Source of the DNA: F0422 sp003992255
GTDB lineage: Bacteria; Bacillota; Negativicutes; Veillonellales; Veillonellaceae
Reading direction: 5' to 3'
NCBI RefSeq assembly: GCF_003992255.1
Contig: NZ_RQVA01000023.1
Span: 1 to 16,830, forward strand
Length of the DNA stretch: 16,830 nucleotides
The notes below the pieces were generated by a model. The model was not told where the DNA came from and did not search any database. It was given only the letters and a program-made list of their open reading frames with translations. Shown one piece after another: positions 1 through 7,600 of the stretch. The translations under genes were made by a program, and so were the position numbers. Position 1 is the first letter of the stretch, and every line of letters begins with the position of its first letter.

Positions 1-3
1 GAA

Positions 4-33
4 TAGCACTAGCTATTTAGATAGCTAGTGCTA
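4..33. repeat. 13-bp perfect inverted repeat (hairpin)
   Basis: The arms at 4-16 and 21-33 are perfectly complementary (TAGCACTAGCTAT and its reverse complement) around a TTAG loop. Read on the plus strand the hairpin is followed after five bases by a T5 run (39-43), so it could end a plus-strand transcript entering from the left. Read on the minus strand it lies right at the predicted start of a transcript from the promoter at 41-69, and would then be a 5'-terminal hairpin. The sequence does not decide between the two. Confidence 0.6.
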
Positions 34-40
34 AGAACTT

Positions 41-69
41 TTTATATGAGCAGCCCCCACATTTGACAA
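41..69 (-). promoter_or_regulatory. Candidate sigma-A-type promoter reading out of the window to the left
   Basis: On the minus strand there is TTGTCA (64-69, five of six consensus bases), a 17-base spacer, and TATAAA (41-46, five of six). It lies just after the terminator of the adhesin gene, which suits a promoter for the next leftward gene, outside the window. The expected transcription start is near position 34, at the edge of the 13-bp hairpin. The call rests on motif match and spacing only. Confidence 0.45.
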
Positions 70-78
70 AGAGCCTAG

Positions 79-103
79 AAAAAGGGCCCCGAAGGACCCT
101 TTT
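79..103 (-). terminator. Rho-independent terminator of the collagen-like adhesin gene
   Basis: In the minus-strand transcript this forms a 10-bp stem (arms 94-103 and 80-89) closed by a UUCG tetraloop. The stem contains one G-U wobble and ends in a run of U partly shared with the stem. It begins one base after the stop codon (105-107). The wobble makes the stem perfect only in minus-strand RNA, which supports the direction. Confidence 0.85.
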
Positions 104-104
104 A

Positions 105-3100
105 TTATTTACGAACCATAGCTCGCAATTCTTGCATTTGTTCTTGCAATGCAGCAATATCTTGTCGTAGATTATTATTTTCTTGTGTCAATACTGTAAT
201 TTCACGTCCGTAAGCTTCTTTCATAGCCACCATTTCATCATGCAATACTAACACAGAGGAAATAGGACCATTACGATAGCGTTCTGGTACCGCTTTTTTC
301 TCTGGGCTATTGCCAAATTTAAAAGTAGCCCCACCGTTAATCATAGTAGCTCCTCGCACCATGGATACACCGGCATGGAACATAGTTGACTCTTTTGTGT
401 AATGGGCAATACCAAGAGCCAATGCATTGGCATTTTTATAATGTCCAATACCAGCCATAAATTGTGTTGGTTCTAGTGGATCGTATTGGATTGGTTTTAA
501 TGCTGCTAAGGCTGCACCTAATGCATCGCCTTCACGACTCTCTTTGCGTAACTCTTGTAGATCATTACCAATAATCCCTATTTGTCGTTCCAGCTCTTCA
601 TAATGATGCGTATTTTCTTTAGTTCCACCTTCTAAAGCTTTTCGGAAATCATCTTCTGTTTTATTTTCATTACCTTTAATTTCTTTCCAGTACTCGTAAG
701 CAGATTTGCCGGTGTCTCCTTTAGGGCCTGCTACACCAGCATCGCCTTTGTCTCCTTTAGGTCCTGTTGCTCCAGGTTTACCTTCTGGACCTGGTACTGG
801 TGTTGGCGGTGGAGTCGTCAATACAGTCGTACCAGCTTCACCACGAGGACCTGCTGGGCCTTCTGCTCCAGTTTCACCTTTATCTCCTTTAGGTCCTACT
901 GCACCTGGATCACCTTTCGGACCTTGTTGACCAGCTTCTCCACGTTCACCTTTTAGAGATGCTAGGTATTCTTCTTTGGTTTTCTCTCCATTACCTGGCA
1001 TTTCTTTCCATACTTCGTAGGCAGATTTTCCATCTGTACCATTCTCACCTTTTGGTCCTACCGCACCAGTTTCGCCACGTTCACCTTTTAGAGATGCTAA
1101 GTACTCTTCTTTTGTTTTCTCTCCGTTACCTGGCATTTCTTTCCATACTTCGTAGGCAGACTTACCATCTGTACCATTCTCACCTTTAGGTCCTACCGCG
1201 CCAGTTTCTCCACGTTCACCTTTTAGAGATGCCAGATACTCTTCTTTCGTTTTCTCTCCATTACCTGGGATTTCTTTCCATACTTCGTAGGCAGACTTGC
1301 CATCTGTACCATTCTCACCTTGCGGTCCCTGTGGTCCTGCTGCACCATCTTTACCATTGGCTCCTGTAATGGCTTTGATAAAGTCATCTTGCGTTTTATT
1401 TTCATTGCCTGGCATTTTACTCCACACTTCGAAAGCAGATTTTCCGTCAGCCCCAGTATCGCCTTTGGCTCCAGTTTCACCTTTCTCACCTTGGTCACCT
1501 TTAGCACCCGGATCACCCTTATCACCTTTGAAGTCAGGATCACCTTTCAACTCATCCTTATTCAAGCTGAATGTGTATGTTTTACCATATTCTCCTTCAT
1601 CTTTTTCAGTGATTTTAATGCCTTTTTCAGCTTTTAATACATCCTTCAAAGAAGCTGCTGTCAATACAGGGCTTGTAGTAGATGTAGCACCATCGCCTTT
1701 ACCACCGGTAGTTAAAGTTAATTGGCCTCTATCGTTTCCACCTAAGGTAATATTCATAGTAGGATGAGCAAAATTAACACCTGTAAAGGTTGGCGTGTTA
1801 AGCATGCCAATTCGCAAGATAGAGTCTGTTGGGTCCTTGTAGGTAATCAAGTTGTCAGAACTATATAACGTTGGCGCTGCATACTCACTTTTACCATCAG
1901 GAGCTTTTGCACCTGCTTGTGGCGCCACTCCATACACAGTGTTTGCCTTACCTTGAATCTTAATTTCTTTATCCCCTGGCGTATACACACGTGTATCCGG
2001 AGTAGCATCAGACACGCTACCATCTGCCTTAAACGGCACATCATTACCTGCCAAGATTGTATTGCGTTTTTCTAAAGCTTTTAGCTGTGCTACGTTGACA
2101 GCGTCCGTATCTTCTCCACCAGCTGCTACATTAATAATTTGACGGGTTTTACGATAACCAGAACGACCATTCCCTACAGATACAGCTGAGTCAGTCGCTT
2201 TCCATATGCTTCTTTCTAAACTTGGCACTGCTGCTTCTGCTGCAGCATCGGCAAAATGAGATCCATGTAAAGATGGATCATAGCCACGATTAGACGTAGA
2301 ATTTGCATCCCGATCTGCATAAGAGCCTGTGCCTAAAGCAACACCATTTCTAACTACTGTTTTGGAGTCCATCCCAATACTGATTCCAGCATATGCTTGA
2401 TTGCCGCTTTCTCCAACTTTACTATTATGACCAATAGCGATAGATCCATTTCCATGGGTCTCTGTGTGAGCCCCTACGGCAATAGATCCAAATTGATACG
2501 CATGTGCACTATATCCCACACTAACTGACTGACTTTCATCTGAGTTTGCTGAATCACCAAGCGCAGTAGCTCCTAATGCACTAGCTCCAATTGTAGCCGC
2601 GCGACCTACTGCTACACTATTCTTACTTTCAGCTCGAGCCGAACCACCGATAGCCAGCGCAGAATCCCCTGCTTTTGCACCTTGACCTACAGCTGTACTA
2701 TTTTCACCTAATGTACTTGTACCTTCCCCAATATTGACACTCCTCGTACCAGTCTTATCAATTCCAATACCAATAGCTACTGTATTTTTTGAGTTTTGAC
2801 CAATTTGTACATTACGCCCAATAGCAATGGCGTTTTCACTTTCCGATTTTGCTCTTGGGCCAATGGCAATCGCCCCCTCTTTTGTGGCAGTATTATTCAG
2901 TTCATTGCTATCTACACCAAGGTCACGGCTTTTAATAGAGATATATCGTGGTTTTTCTCGTTCTAAGCGATTACGAAGCACCCGTAGTTGTCCTACTGTG
3001 GCAGCATCTGTATCTTCATACCCTGCTGCTACATTCGTAATTTGACGAGTATGTTGTTTTCCATCTTTTATACCGCCTACAGACACCGCCCCATCTGTAG

Positions 3101-4157
3101 CATTCCAAGCACTACTTATAGCATCATTACCCGCTTTATTAGCTTCTTCTATCGCTGCTGCATAAGCCTTCTCTGCATCGACCAGATCTTGATCTACTTT
3201 AGCTTTTTGCGCATTCGCAGTTGCTATAACTGCAGCATCTTTACTTGCTTCCGCTCTTTTAACATCTTCTTCTGCTTGTAGTACTTTATAATTAGCTTGA
3301 CGAATTTTTTCATATAAGGCTTCAAGCTTTGGATTATCCGCCCCAGCTTCACCAACTTTATAATGTGTATTACTCATTGGATTATAGCCAATATAACTAG
3401 CCGTTTTCCCTGATCTATCTGCAATGGAGTTAGCCCCTATAGCGACAGCTCCATCTACTGTAGCTTTAGTTTCTTTACCGATAGCTATACTATTAGTCCC
3501 TGTACTTTCACTTTGAAGGCCTATGGCTACCGTAGATTCTCCAGTCCCTTTTGACTCTTTACCTATTGCCAAACTATTGGTTCCCACACTTTCACTCTGT
3601 GTACCTATAGCTATAGTAGATGCTCCAGTTGCTTTTGATCCTTTTCCTATGGCCGCAGTAGATTCTCCAGTTGCCTTAGCTTCCTTTCCAAAGGCCAAAC
3701 TATTCGTTCCTATACTTTCACTTTGTGGGCCTATGGCTACGGAAGATTCTCCGTTAGCTTTCGCTTCTTTACCAAACGCTAAACTATTAGGTCCTACACT
3801 TTTACTTTGTGTACCTATGGCTACGGAAGATTCTCCATTTGCTTTAGCTTCTTTTCCTAAGGACAAACTATTAATCCCTATACTTTCACTTTGATCTCCA
3901 ATCGCTACAGACGATTCTCCGCTAGCTTTAGATTCTTTACCGATGGCAACAGCGTGATTCGCTTCCACCTTAGAAGCATCTCCTATTGCGATGGCAGACG
4001 TTCCATTAACTGATGCTGTACTTACGATAGCTACAGATTTTTCTCCTGTAACTTGTCCACTTTCTACAAAATGGGAATCTCCCTCTGCATAACCTACTGC
4101 ATGACTTCCCAACACTAACATACTTGCCACATACACTGCTACTTTTTGTTTCTTCAT
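105..4157 (-). CDS. Trimeric autotransporter adhesin with a collagen-like stalk (YadA-like, 1350 aa)
   Basis: This is a type Vc adhesin: three copies should form a fibre anchored by one shared outer-membrane barrel. Residues 1-24 are an ordinary Sec signal peptide (MKKQK, hydrophobic core, cleavage near GYA-EGD) without the ESPR extension. Residues 53-248 are 14-residue head repeats (xxSxAIGxxSxAxG). Residues about 276-344 are Ala/Lys/Glu-rich coiled coil inserted before the first neck (TRQITNVAAGYEDTDAATV). A second head (about 428-640) and neck (about 655-697) follow. Residues 698-870 match nothing I recognise. Residues 871-1150 are Gly-X-Y triplets interrupted by GKSAYEVW modules. The YadA anchor is at about 1208-1282 (YDPLEPTQ, then four beta strands ending ATFKFG), and a 68-residue coiled-coil tail follows. 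I chose the start at 4157 because AGAGG lies 6 bases upstream and the signal peptide begins there. An in-frame ATG at 4187 lies in a hairpin loop, has a weak ribosome site and would put charged residues before the signal. I saw no cysteine. The ligand is unknown; related Veillonella proteins are implicated in aggregation and biofilm. Confidence 0.93.
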   Translation of the reverse strand: MKKQKVAVYVASMLVLGSHAVGYAEGDSHFVESGQVTGEKSVAIVSTASVNGTSAIAIGDASKVEANHAVAIGKESKASGESSVAIGDQSESIGINSLSLGKEAKANGESSVAIGTQSKSVGPNSLAFGKEAKANGESSVAIGPQSESIGTNSLAFGKEAKATGESTAAIGKGSKATGASTIAIGTQSESVGTNSLAIGKESKGTGESTVAIGLQSESTGTNSIAIGKETKATVDGAVAIGANSIADRSGKTASYIGYNPMSNTHYKVGEAGADNPKLEALYEKIRQANYKVLQAEEDVKRAEASKDAAVIATANAQKAKVDQDLVDAEKAYAAAIEEANKAGNDAISSAWNATDGAVSVGGIKDGKQHTRQITNVAAGYEDTDAATVGQLRVLRNRLEREKPRYISIKSRDLGVDSNELNNTATKEGAIAIGPRAKSESENAIAIGRNVQIGQNSKNTVAIGIGIDKTGTRSVNIGEGTSTLGENSTAVGQGAKAGDSALAIGGSARAESKNSVAVGRAATIGASALGATALGDSANSDESQSVSVGYSAHAYQFGSIAVGAHTETHGNGSIAIGHNSKVGESGNQAYAGISIGMDSKTVVRNGVALGTGSYADRDANSTSNRGYDPSLHGSHFADAAAEAAVPSLERSIWKATDSAVSVGNGRSGYRKTRQIINVAAGGEDTDAVNVAQLKALEKRNTILAGNDVPFKADGSVSDATPDTRVYTPGDKEIKIQGKANTVYGVAPQAGAKAPDGKSEYAAPTLYSSDNLITYKDPTDSILRIGMLNTPTFTGVNFAHPTMNITLGGNDRGQLTLTTGGKGDGATSTTSPVLTAASLKDVLKAEKGIKITEKDEGEYGKTYTFSLNKDELKGDPDFKGDKGDPGAKGDQGEKGETGAKGDTGADGKSAFEVWSKMPGNENKTQDDFIKAITGANGKDGAAGPQGPQGENGTDGKSAYEVWKEIPGNGEKTKEEYLASLKGERGETGAVGPKGENGTDGKSAYEVWKEMPGNGEKTKEEYLASLKGERGETGAVGPKGENGTDGKSAYEVWKEMPGNGEKTKEEYLASLKGERGEAGQQGPKGDPGAVGPKGDKGETGAEGPAGPRGEAGTTVLTTPPPTPVPGPEGKPGATGPKGDKGDAGVAGPKGDTGKSAYEYWKEIKGNENKTEDDFRKALEGGTKENTHHYEELERQIGIIGNDLQELRKESREGDALGAALAALKPIQYDPLEPTQFMAGIGHYKNANALALGIAHYTKESTMFHAGVSMVRGATMINGGATFKFGNSPEKKAVPERYRNGPISSVLVLHDEMVAMKEAYGREITVLTQENNNLRQDIAALQEQMQELRAMVRK
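936..1301 (-). repeat. 135-bp tandem repeats in the collagen-like stalk
   Basis: Three in-frame copies start at 1301, 1166 and 1031 in coding direction, exactly 135 bp (45 aa) apart; the third keeps only about its first 96 bp. Each unit encodes a 28-residue GKSAYEVW...YLASLKG module followed by Gly-X-Y triplets (GERGETGAVGPKGENGTD). The first two copies differ at the protein level by a single Ile/Met change. More diverged copies start at 1445 and 710. The near-identity points to recent duplication or ongoing homogenisation. Confidence 0.9.
3414..4001 (-). repeat. Head repeats, 42-bp unit with an 84-bp higher-order period
   Basis: Fourteen consecutive 14-residue units encode the YadA-like left-handed beta-roll. 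Most alternate between two types, ESSVAIGxQSESxG and TNSLAxGKEAKAxG, so the true period is 28 residues (84 bp). The alternation suggests that the head grew by duplication of a two-unit block. Confidence 0.85.
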
Positions 4158-4163
4158 GTTGTT

Positions 4164-4168
4164 CCTCT
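4164..4168 (-). promoter_or_regulatory. Ribosome binding site fixing the start at 4157
   Basis: AGAGG, within GAGAGGA, lies six bases before the ATG at 4157. This is the best Shine-Dalgarno match near the gene start and favours 4157 over the in-frame ATG at 4187. Confidence 0.75.
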
Positions 4169-4176
4169 CATCTTCC

Positions 4177-4203
4177 GATCTAGTCATCTTGCTCGACTAG
4201 GTC
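4177..4203 (-). repeat. Inverted repeat in the 5' untranslated region
   Basis: GATCTAGTC (4177-4185) and GACTAGGTC (4195-4203) form a 9-bp stem with one mismatch and a 9-base loop. It lies between the predicted transcription start (about 4235) and the ribosome binding site, eight bases upstream of that site. It might affect translation initiation or mRNA stability. The role is inferred from position only. Confidence 0.4.
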
Positions 4204-4241
4204 TAGTCTTTCATAACTTGAAACACATATAATTTTAGTAT

Positions 4242-4270
4242 ATTATAGACCATTTTTGTGGACTATTCAA
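4242..4270 (-). promoter_or_regulatory. Proximal promoter of the collagen-like adhesin gene
   Basis: On the minus strand TTGAAT (4265-4270), a 17-base spacer and a perfect TATAAT (4242-4247) form a strong vegetative-type promoter. The start would be near 4235, giving a leader of about 78 nt. The -35 box is one arm of a 13-bp palindrome (ATTCAA-A-TTGAAT, 4265-4277), a possible operator. The spacer contains ACAAAAATGGT (4249-4259), which is also found upstream of the giant adhesin gene. Confidence 0.7.
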
Positions 4271-4284
4271 ATTGAATTTTTTTA

Positions 4285-4313
4285 ATTATATTCATGTTGT
4301 ATAATATGTTCAA
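4285..4313 (-). promoter_or_regulatory. Distal tandem promoter of the collagen-like adhesin gene
   Basis: A second minus-strand promoter has TTGAAC (4308-4313), a 17-base spacer and a perfect TATAAT (4285-4290). Its -10 box lies 43 bp upstream of the proximal -10 box, about four helical turns. In AT-rich DNA a lone TATAAT is weak evidence; the exact 17-base spacing and TTGA core raise it. Confidence 0.5.
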
Positions 4314-4434
4314 TTAAGCACTTGTAAAATTTAACATCAATATATAATTTAGCATATTCGCTGAAAGTCTCCCTCATTTTCAGACAAATCAATAGACACC
4401 TACCATGCATACAATACTACGAAGACTAACACAC

Positions 4435-4468
4435 CCCCCGCCTTTCACAATGTTGTGAAAGGCGAGAG
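4435..4468 (-). other. Strong intergenic hairpin without a T tract
   Basis: Arms 4439-4450 and 4453-4464 form a perfect 12-bp stem (CGCCTTTCACAA and its complement) with almost no loop. In minus-strand RNA it can extend by four more pairs, CUCU with GGGG, two of them G-U wobbles. The following bases are G-rich, then GUGUGUUAG, not a U tract, so it is not a standard intrinsic terminator. It is the most obvious 3'-end structure downstream of the giant gene (220 nt after its stop) and may protect or define that mRNA end. The rest of the gap, 4314-4434 and 4516-4684, shows no gene that I can support. Confidence 0.6.
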
Positions 4469-4488
4469 CTAGTTATTTCAGTATAAAA

Positions 4489-4515
4489 TTATTTACGACC
4501 CATAGATTTACGTAC
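4489..4515 (-). pseudogene. Possible 3' relic of a third adhesin gene
   Basis: The minus strand reads V-R-K-S-M-G-R-K-stop, with a stop codon directly before the Val. The last part resembles the end of the neighbouring adhesin (R-A-M-V-R-K-stop): 4488-4504 matches 104-120 at 16 of 17 bases in the same reading phase. In both places a strong hairpin lies just downstream. I infer that this is the tail of a deleted or decayed adhesin copy. Only eight codons survive, so chance resemblance cannot be excluded. Confidence 0.35.
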
Positions 4516-4684
4516 TTAAATTTACACTTACTTTAGTTAGGGATAGCAAGCATATAATCCTTCCTATGTTCATATACATGTGATGCTGTATCTGAAATAG
4601 GACTAACGTATATGCTCACATCCCCACATTATTAATGCTAATCTTATCTTATTTACTTACAATAACTCAAATACAATTTTCTCA

Positions 4685-7600
4685 TTATTTTTCACTTAAT
4701 CGTTTGAATAACTCAGTAATTTGTTCTTGTTGCTTTTCATTTAACTCTTTCAATAGTTCTACCTGTTTTTCTAACCCTTTTATCGTTTTCAACTGTTCCT
4801 TTTGTACTCTAGTCTGAACTTCTAAGGCAGACACTTTATCTTGTAATGTGTAAGATGCACTGATAGGTCCTTGACGGAATGTGTCTCTTACAGCAGTTTC
4901 ATCCGCTCTATCTCCAAACTTCCAAGTCACACTCGCATTCACCATCGTTTCATCCCCATGTCCATTTAGAGAAGCCCCCATGTGGAACATAGTAGATTCA
5001 TTTTTAAAATGATTCATACCAAGTGCCACGGCACTAGATCCTTTATAATATCCTAGGCCTGCGGAAATTTGAGTTGGCTCTAATGGATCGTACTGAATGG
5101 TCTGTAATCCTGCTAAGGCTGCTGCTTGTGCACCCATACGATTCATACGGTTATTCACATTTATCACGGCATTAGATACACCTTTCAGCTGAGATACGTT
5201 AACCGCATCTGTATCAAGGACACCTGGTGCTACATTCGTCATCACTTGGCCACCTGCAGAGATGCCAGATTTCATCACTGGATTTCCATTCGCATCTACC
5301 ATTGGTTTTCCTGTGTTAGGATCCACTGCGATAGTTGGGGAGCCGAAGGATACTACTTTCGTAGTATCTACTACTTCTCTACCATCTTTATCAAGAACAG
5401 GGTTACCATTCGCATCTCTTACTTTAGCTGTTTCAGGCGTTACCACCAATCCATCTGGAGTAAAGGCAGTAGATTGTGCCGGTTTCACAGGTTCAGGTTT
5501 TACATCAGCTTTTGGTTTGCCATTTTCTAAGTTATCAGCTTTATAGTATTTGCCGTCCACTAAAACTAACGGATTACCATTTTCATCCTTAGGTGTTGGT
5601 GTGTTGAAAGTCAATCCTGTACCAGTCAATCTAGATGTAGGACCTTCTTGGATTCTATCATTAGATACTGGATCTAATGGTTTAGCTTCTGTAGCTGGTT
5701 GACCATTAGTCACCAATTTACCAGTAGTATCTTTGATTGTACCTGCTGGATATGGTTTTCCATCAATGATTACTGTACCTTCTGCATACACTTTACCATC
5801 TCGTACAACAGCTGTTTCTGGATAGTATTTACCGTCCACAACTTTCAATGGGTTGCCAGCTTTATCAGTTTTACTTTCAAAGTTAGCGCTGTTCAATTTA
5901 TCTAAGTCTTTAGCTAATTGAACGGACAATTTACCATCTGTGTTGAATACGCCGATGTTGCCTGTAGTTGTCGCATCTTTCGCTACTGGTTTACCAGTAT
6001 CTTCACGGTTACCACCAGTCAATTGTACAGTAGAGTTCAATGGTTTGCTGATGGATTCGCCGTCATCACCTTGGAAACGAAGTCCGTCGTCCATAGTCGC
6101 AACGTCACGAAGTTTACCATCTGTGCCTTTGTATTGGATACGATCCATCGTTGGTGCATCTGCTATTGGAGACTTACCATCTTTTGGTGTCACCACAGTT
6201 GTACCATTTTCAGTTTTCACATCCACATCTGCTGGAGCATACCATTTACCGTCATTGGCACGAACTGCATCTTTTGGTGTGTTATCCAAATCAGCTGGTG
6301 CTTTTGCTGTAGAAATATCTACTTGAGAAGCATCTTTACCAGCATCTTTCAATGTTAAAGTACCTTTACCATCTTTAGCTGTAGCAGATACGCCATCGTT
6401 ACCTTTAGCGTCTTTCACAGTCATAGCGCCATCTTTACTTGGAATTACATCCGCTGGTGAAACTGGTTTAGCAGTCTCTTTTAGTTGTTTTGTCACTGGA
6501 TCAATGTCGGACTCCTTGTAGTAATCGTCGCCCACTTTCACAAGGTTGTTACCATTTTTATCAGTCACTGTGCCACCAGTTGTGACAGAGTCAATTTTTA
6601 GATTTCTATTTACATCTACTTTGATAAAAGTAGTTTCTTCCTTAATACCATCTTCATTAACTCCATCTACAGTTACCATAGATACATTCGTGTTGGCGCC
6701 ATCTACGAATTTCACATGATCATTAGGATTTACTTTATCATAATTTTTTCTTTCTTTACTAAAATCCTTATCCGTCTCTCCAAGACCTATATTCCACCCC
6801 GATGCTTGAATCGCATTAGCAACGGTATTGCCAGTTACAACCCCCGAACCAGTATTAGTAATTGTATCCTCCTTAGGATTAACACTTAATGGAGTGCCTA
6901 CTAAATTACTATTTTCATCTTTGCTAATACCTGTGACTTTATCATCTTTATCTAGCTTATAGAAACGCTTTCCAACTCTTAGTGCTTTAATTTTCTTACC
7001 ATCTGGACGAGTGATCGTGACTTTATTCGTAACTTCCCCTTCTTTGATACCTACTGTAATTTCACGAGTACCGTCAGCCAATGTGTTGCCAGTAATTTCA
7101 ATACCGTTACCGCCTTTGAAATCTACTACATTCGCATTTTTCACCACGTCTTTGTAGCCATTGCCATCTTTCGCAGATACAACCCAACCCATATTTTGTA
7201 GGTCACCTACTGTAGCAGCTGCATTTTTGTTGACAGGCGCATCAGCTGTGCCATTCAAGTCTACCAAATGAGCATCCTCAGTTTTCGGTTTTGTATCTGG
7301 TGCTGCACCTGGTTTCGTTGCTGTGCCTTCTGGAGTTGTTGTAACTACATTTGTATTCAACGTAGAACCTACACCTGTAATTTGTGTCGGCTTGCCATCT
7401 TTCGCTGTGATATTCAATGCAGAAGATGGTTGTGCATCGGTAACATTGTTCGTAGCCGGTTTCGCCGCTTCTGCTTTCATGGTTACAGGGCTTACTGGTT
7501 TCACTACTACATCTGCAGGAATCGTCACTGGTGTTGTATTTTCTTTAGGAGCACCGTTCACCACATCAGCTGGTTTGTAATAGTTGTCGCCCACTTTCGT

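Noticed and set aside
63..68. TTGACA on the plus strand as a -35 box
   Set aside because: The expected -10 position 16-18 bases downstream falls in the GC-rich terminator stem.
897..1301. CRISPR-like array because of regular repeats
   Set aside because: The 135-bp repeats are contiguous, in frame and code for collagen-like protein; there are no unique spacers or cas genes.
4158..4187. Ten-residue N-terminal extension of the collagen-like adhesin from the ATG at 4187
   Set aside because: It has no good ribosome site, lies in a hairpin loop and would put a charged segment before the signal peptide; the ATG at 4157 has AGAGG at proper distance.
4272..4305. Plus-strand promoter TTGAAT with TATAAT in the intergenic gap
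   Set aside because: The spacer is 22 bases, too long, and no plus-strand gene follows.
4439..4464. Standard intrinsic terminator
   Set aside because: Neither strand has a T run after the stem, so it is listed as a hairpin of unknown role.
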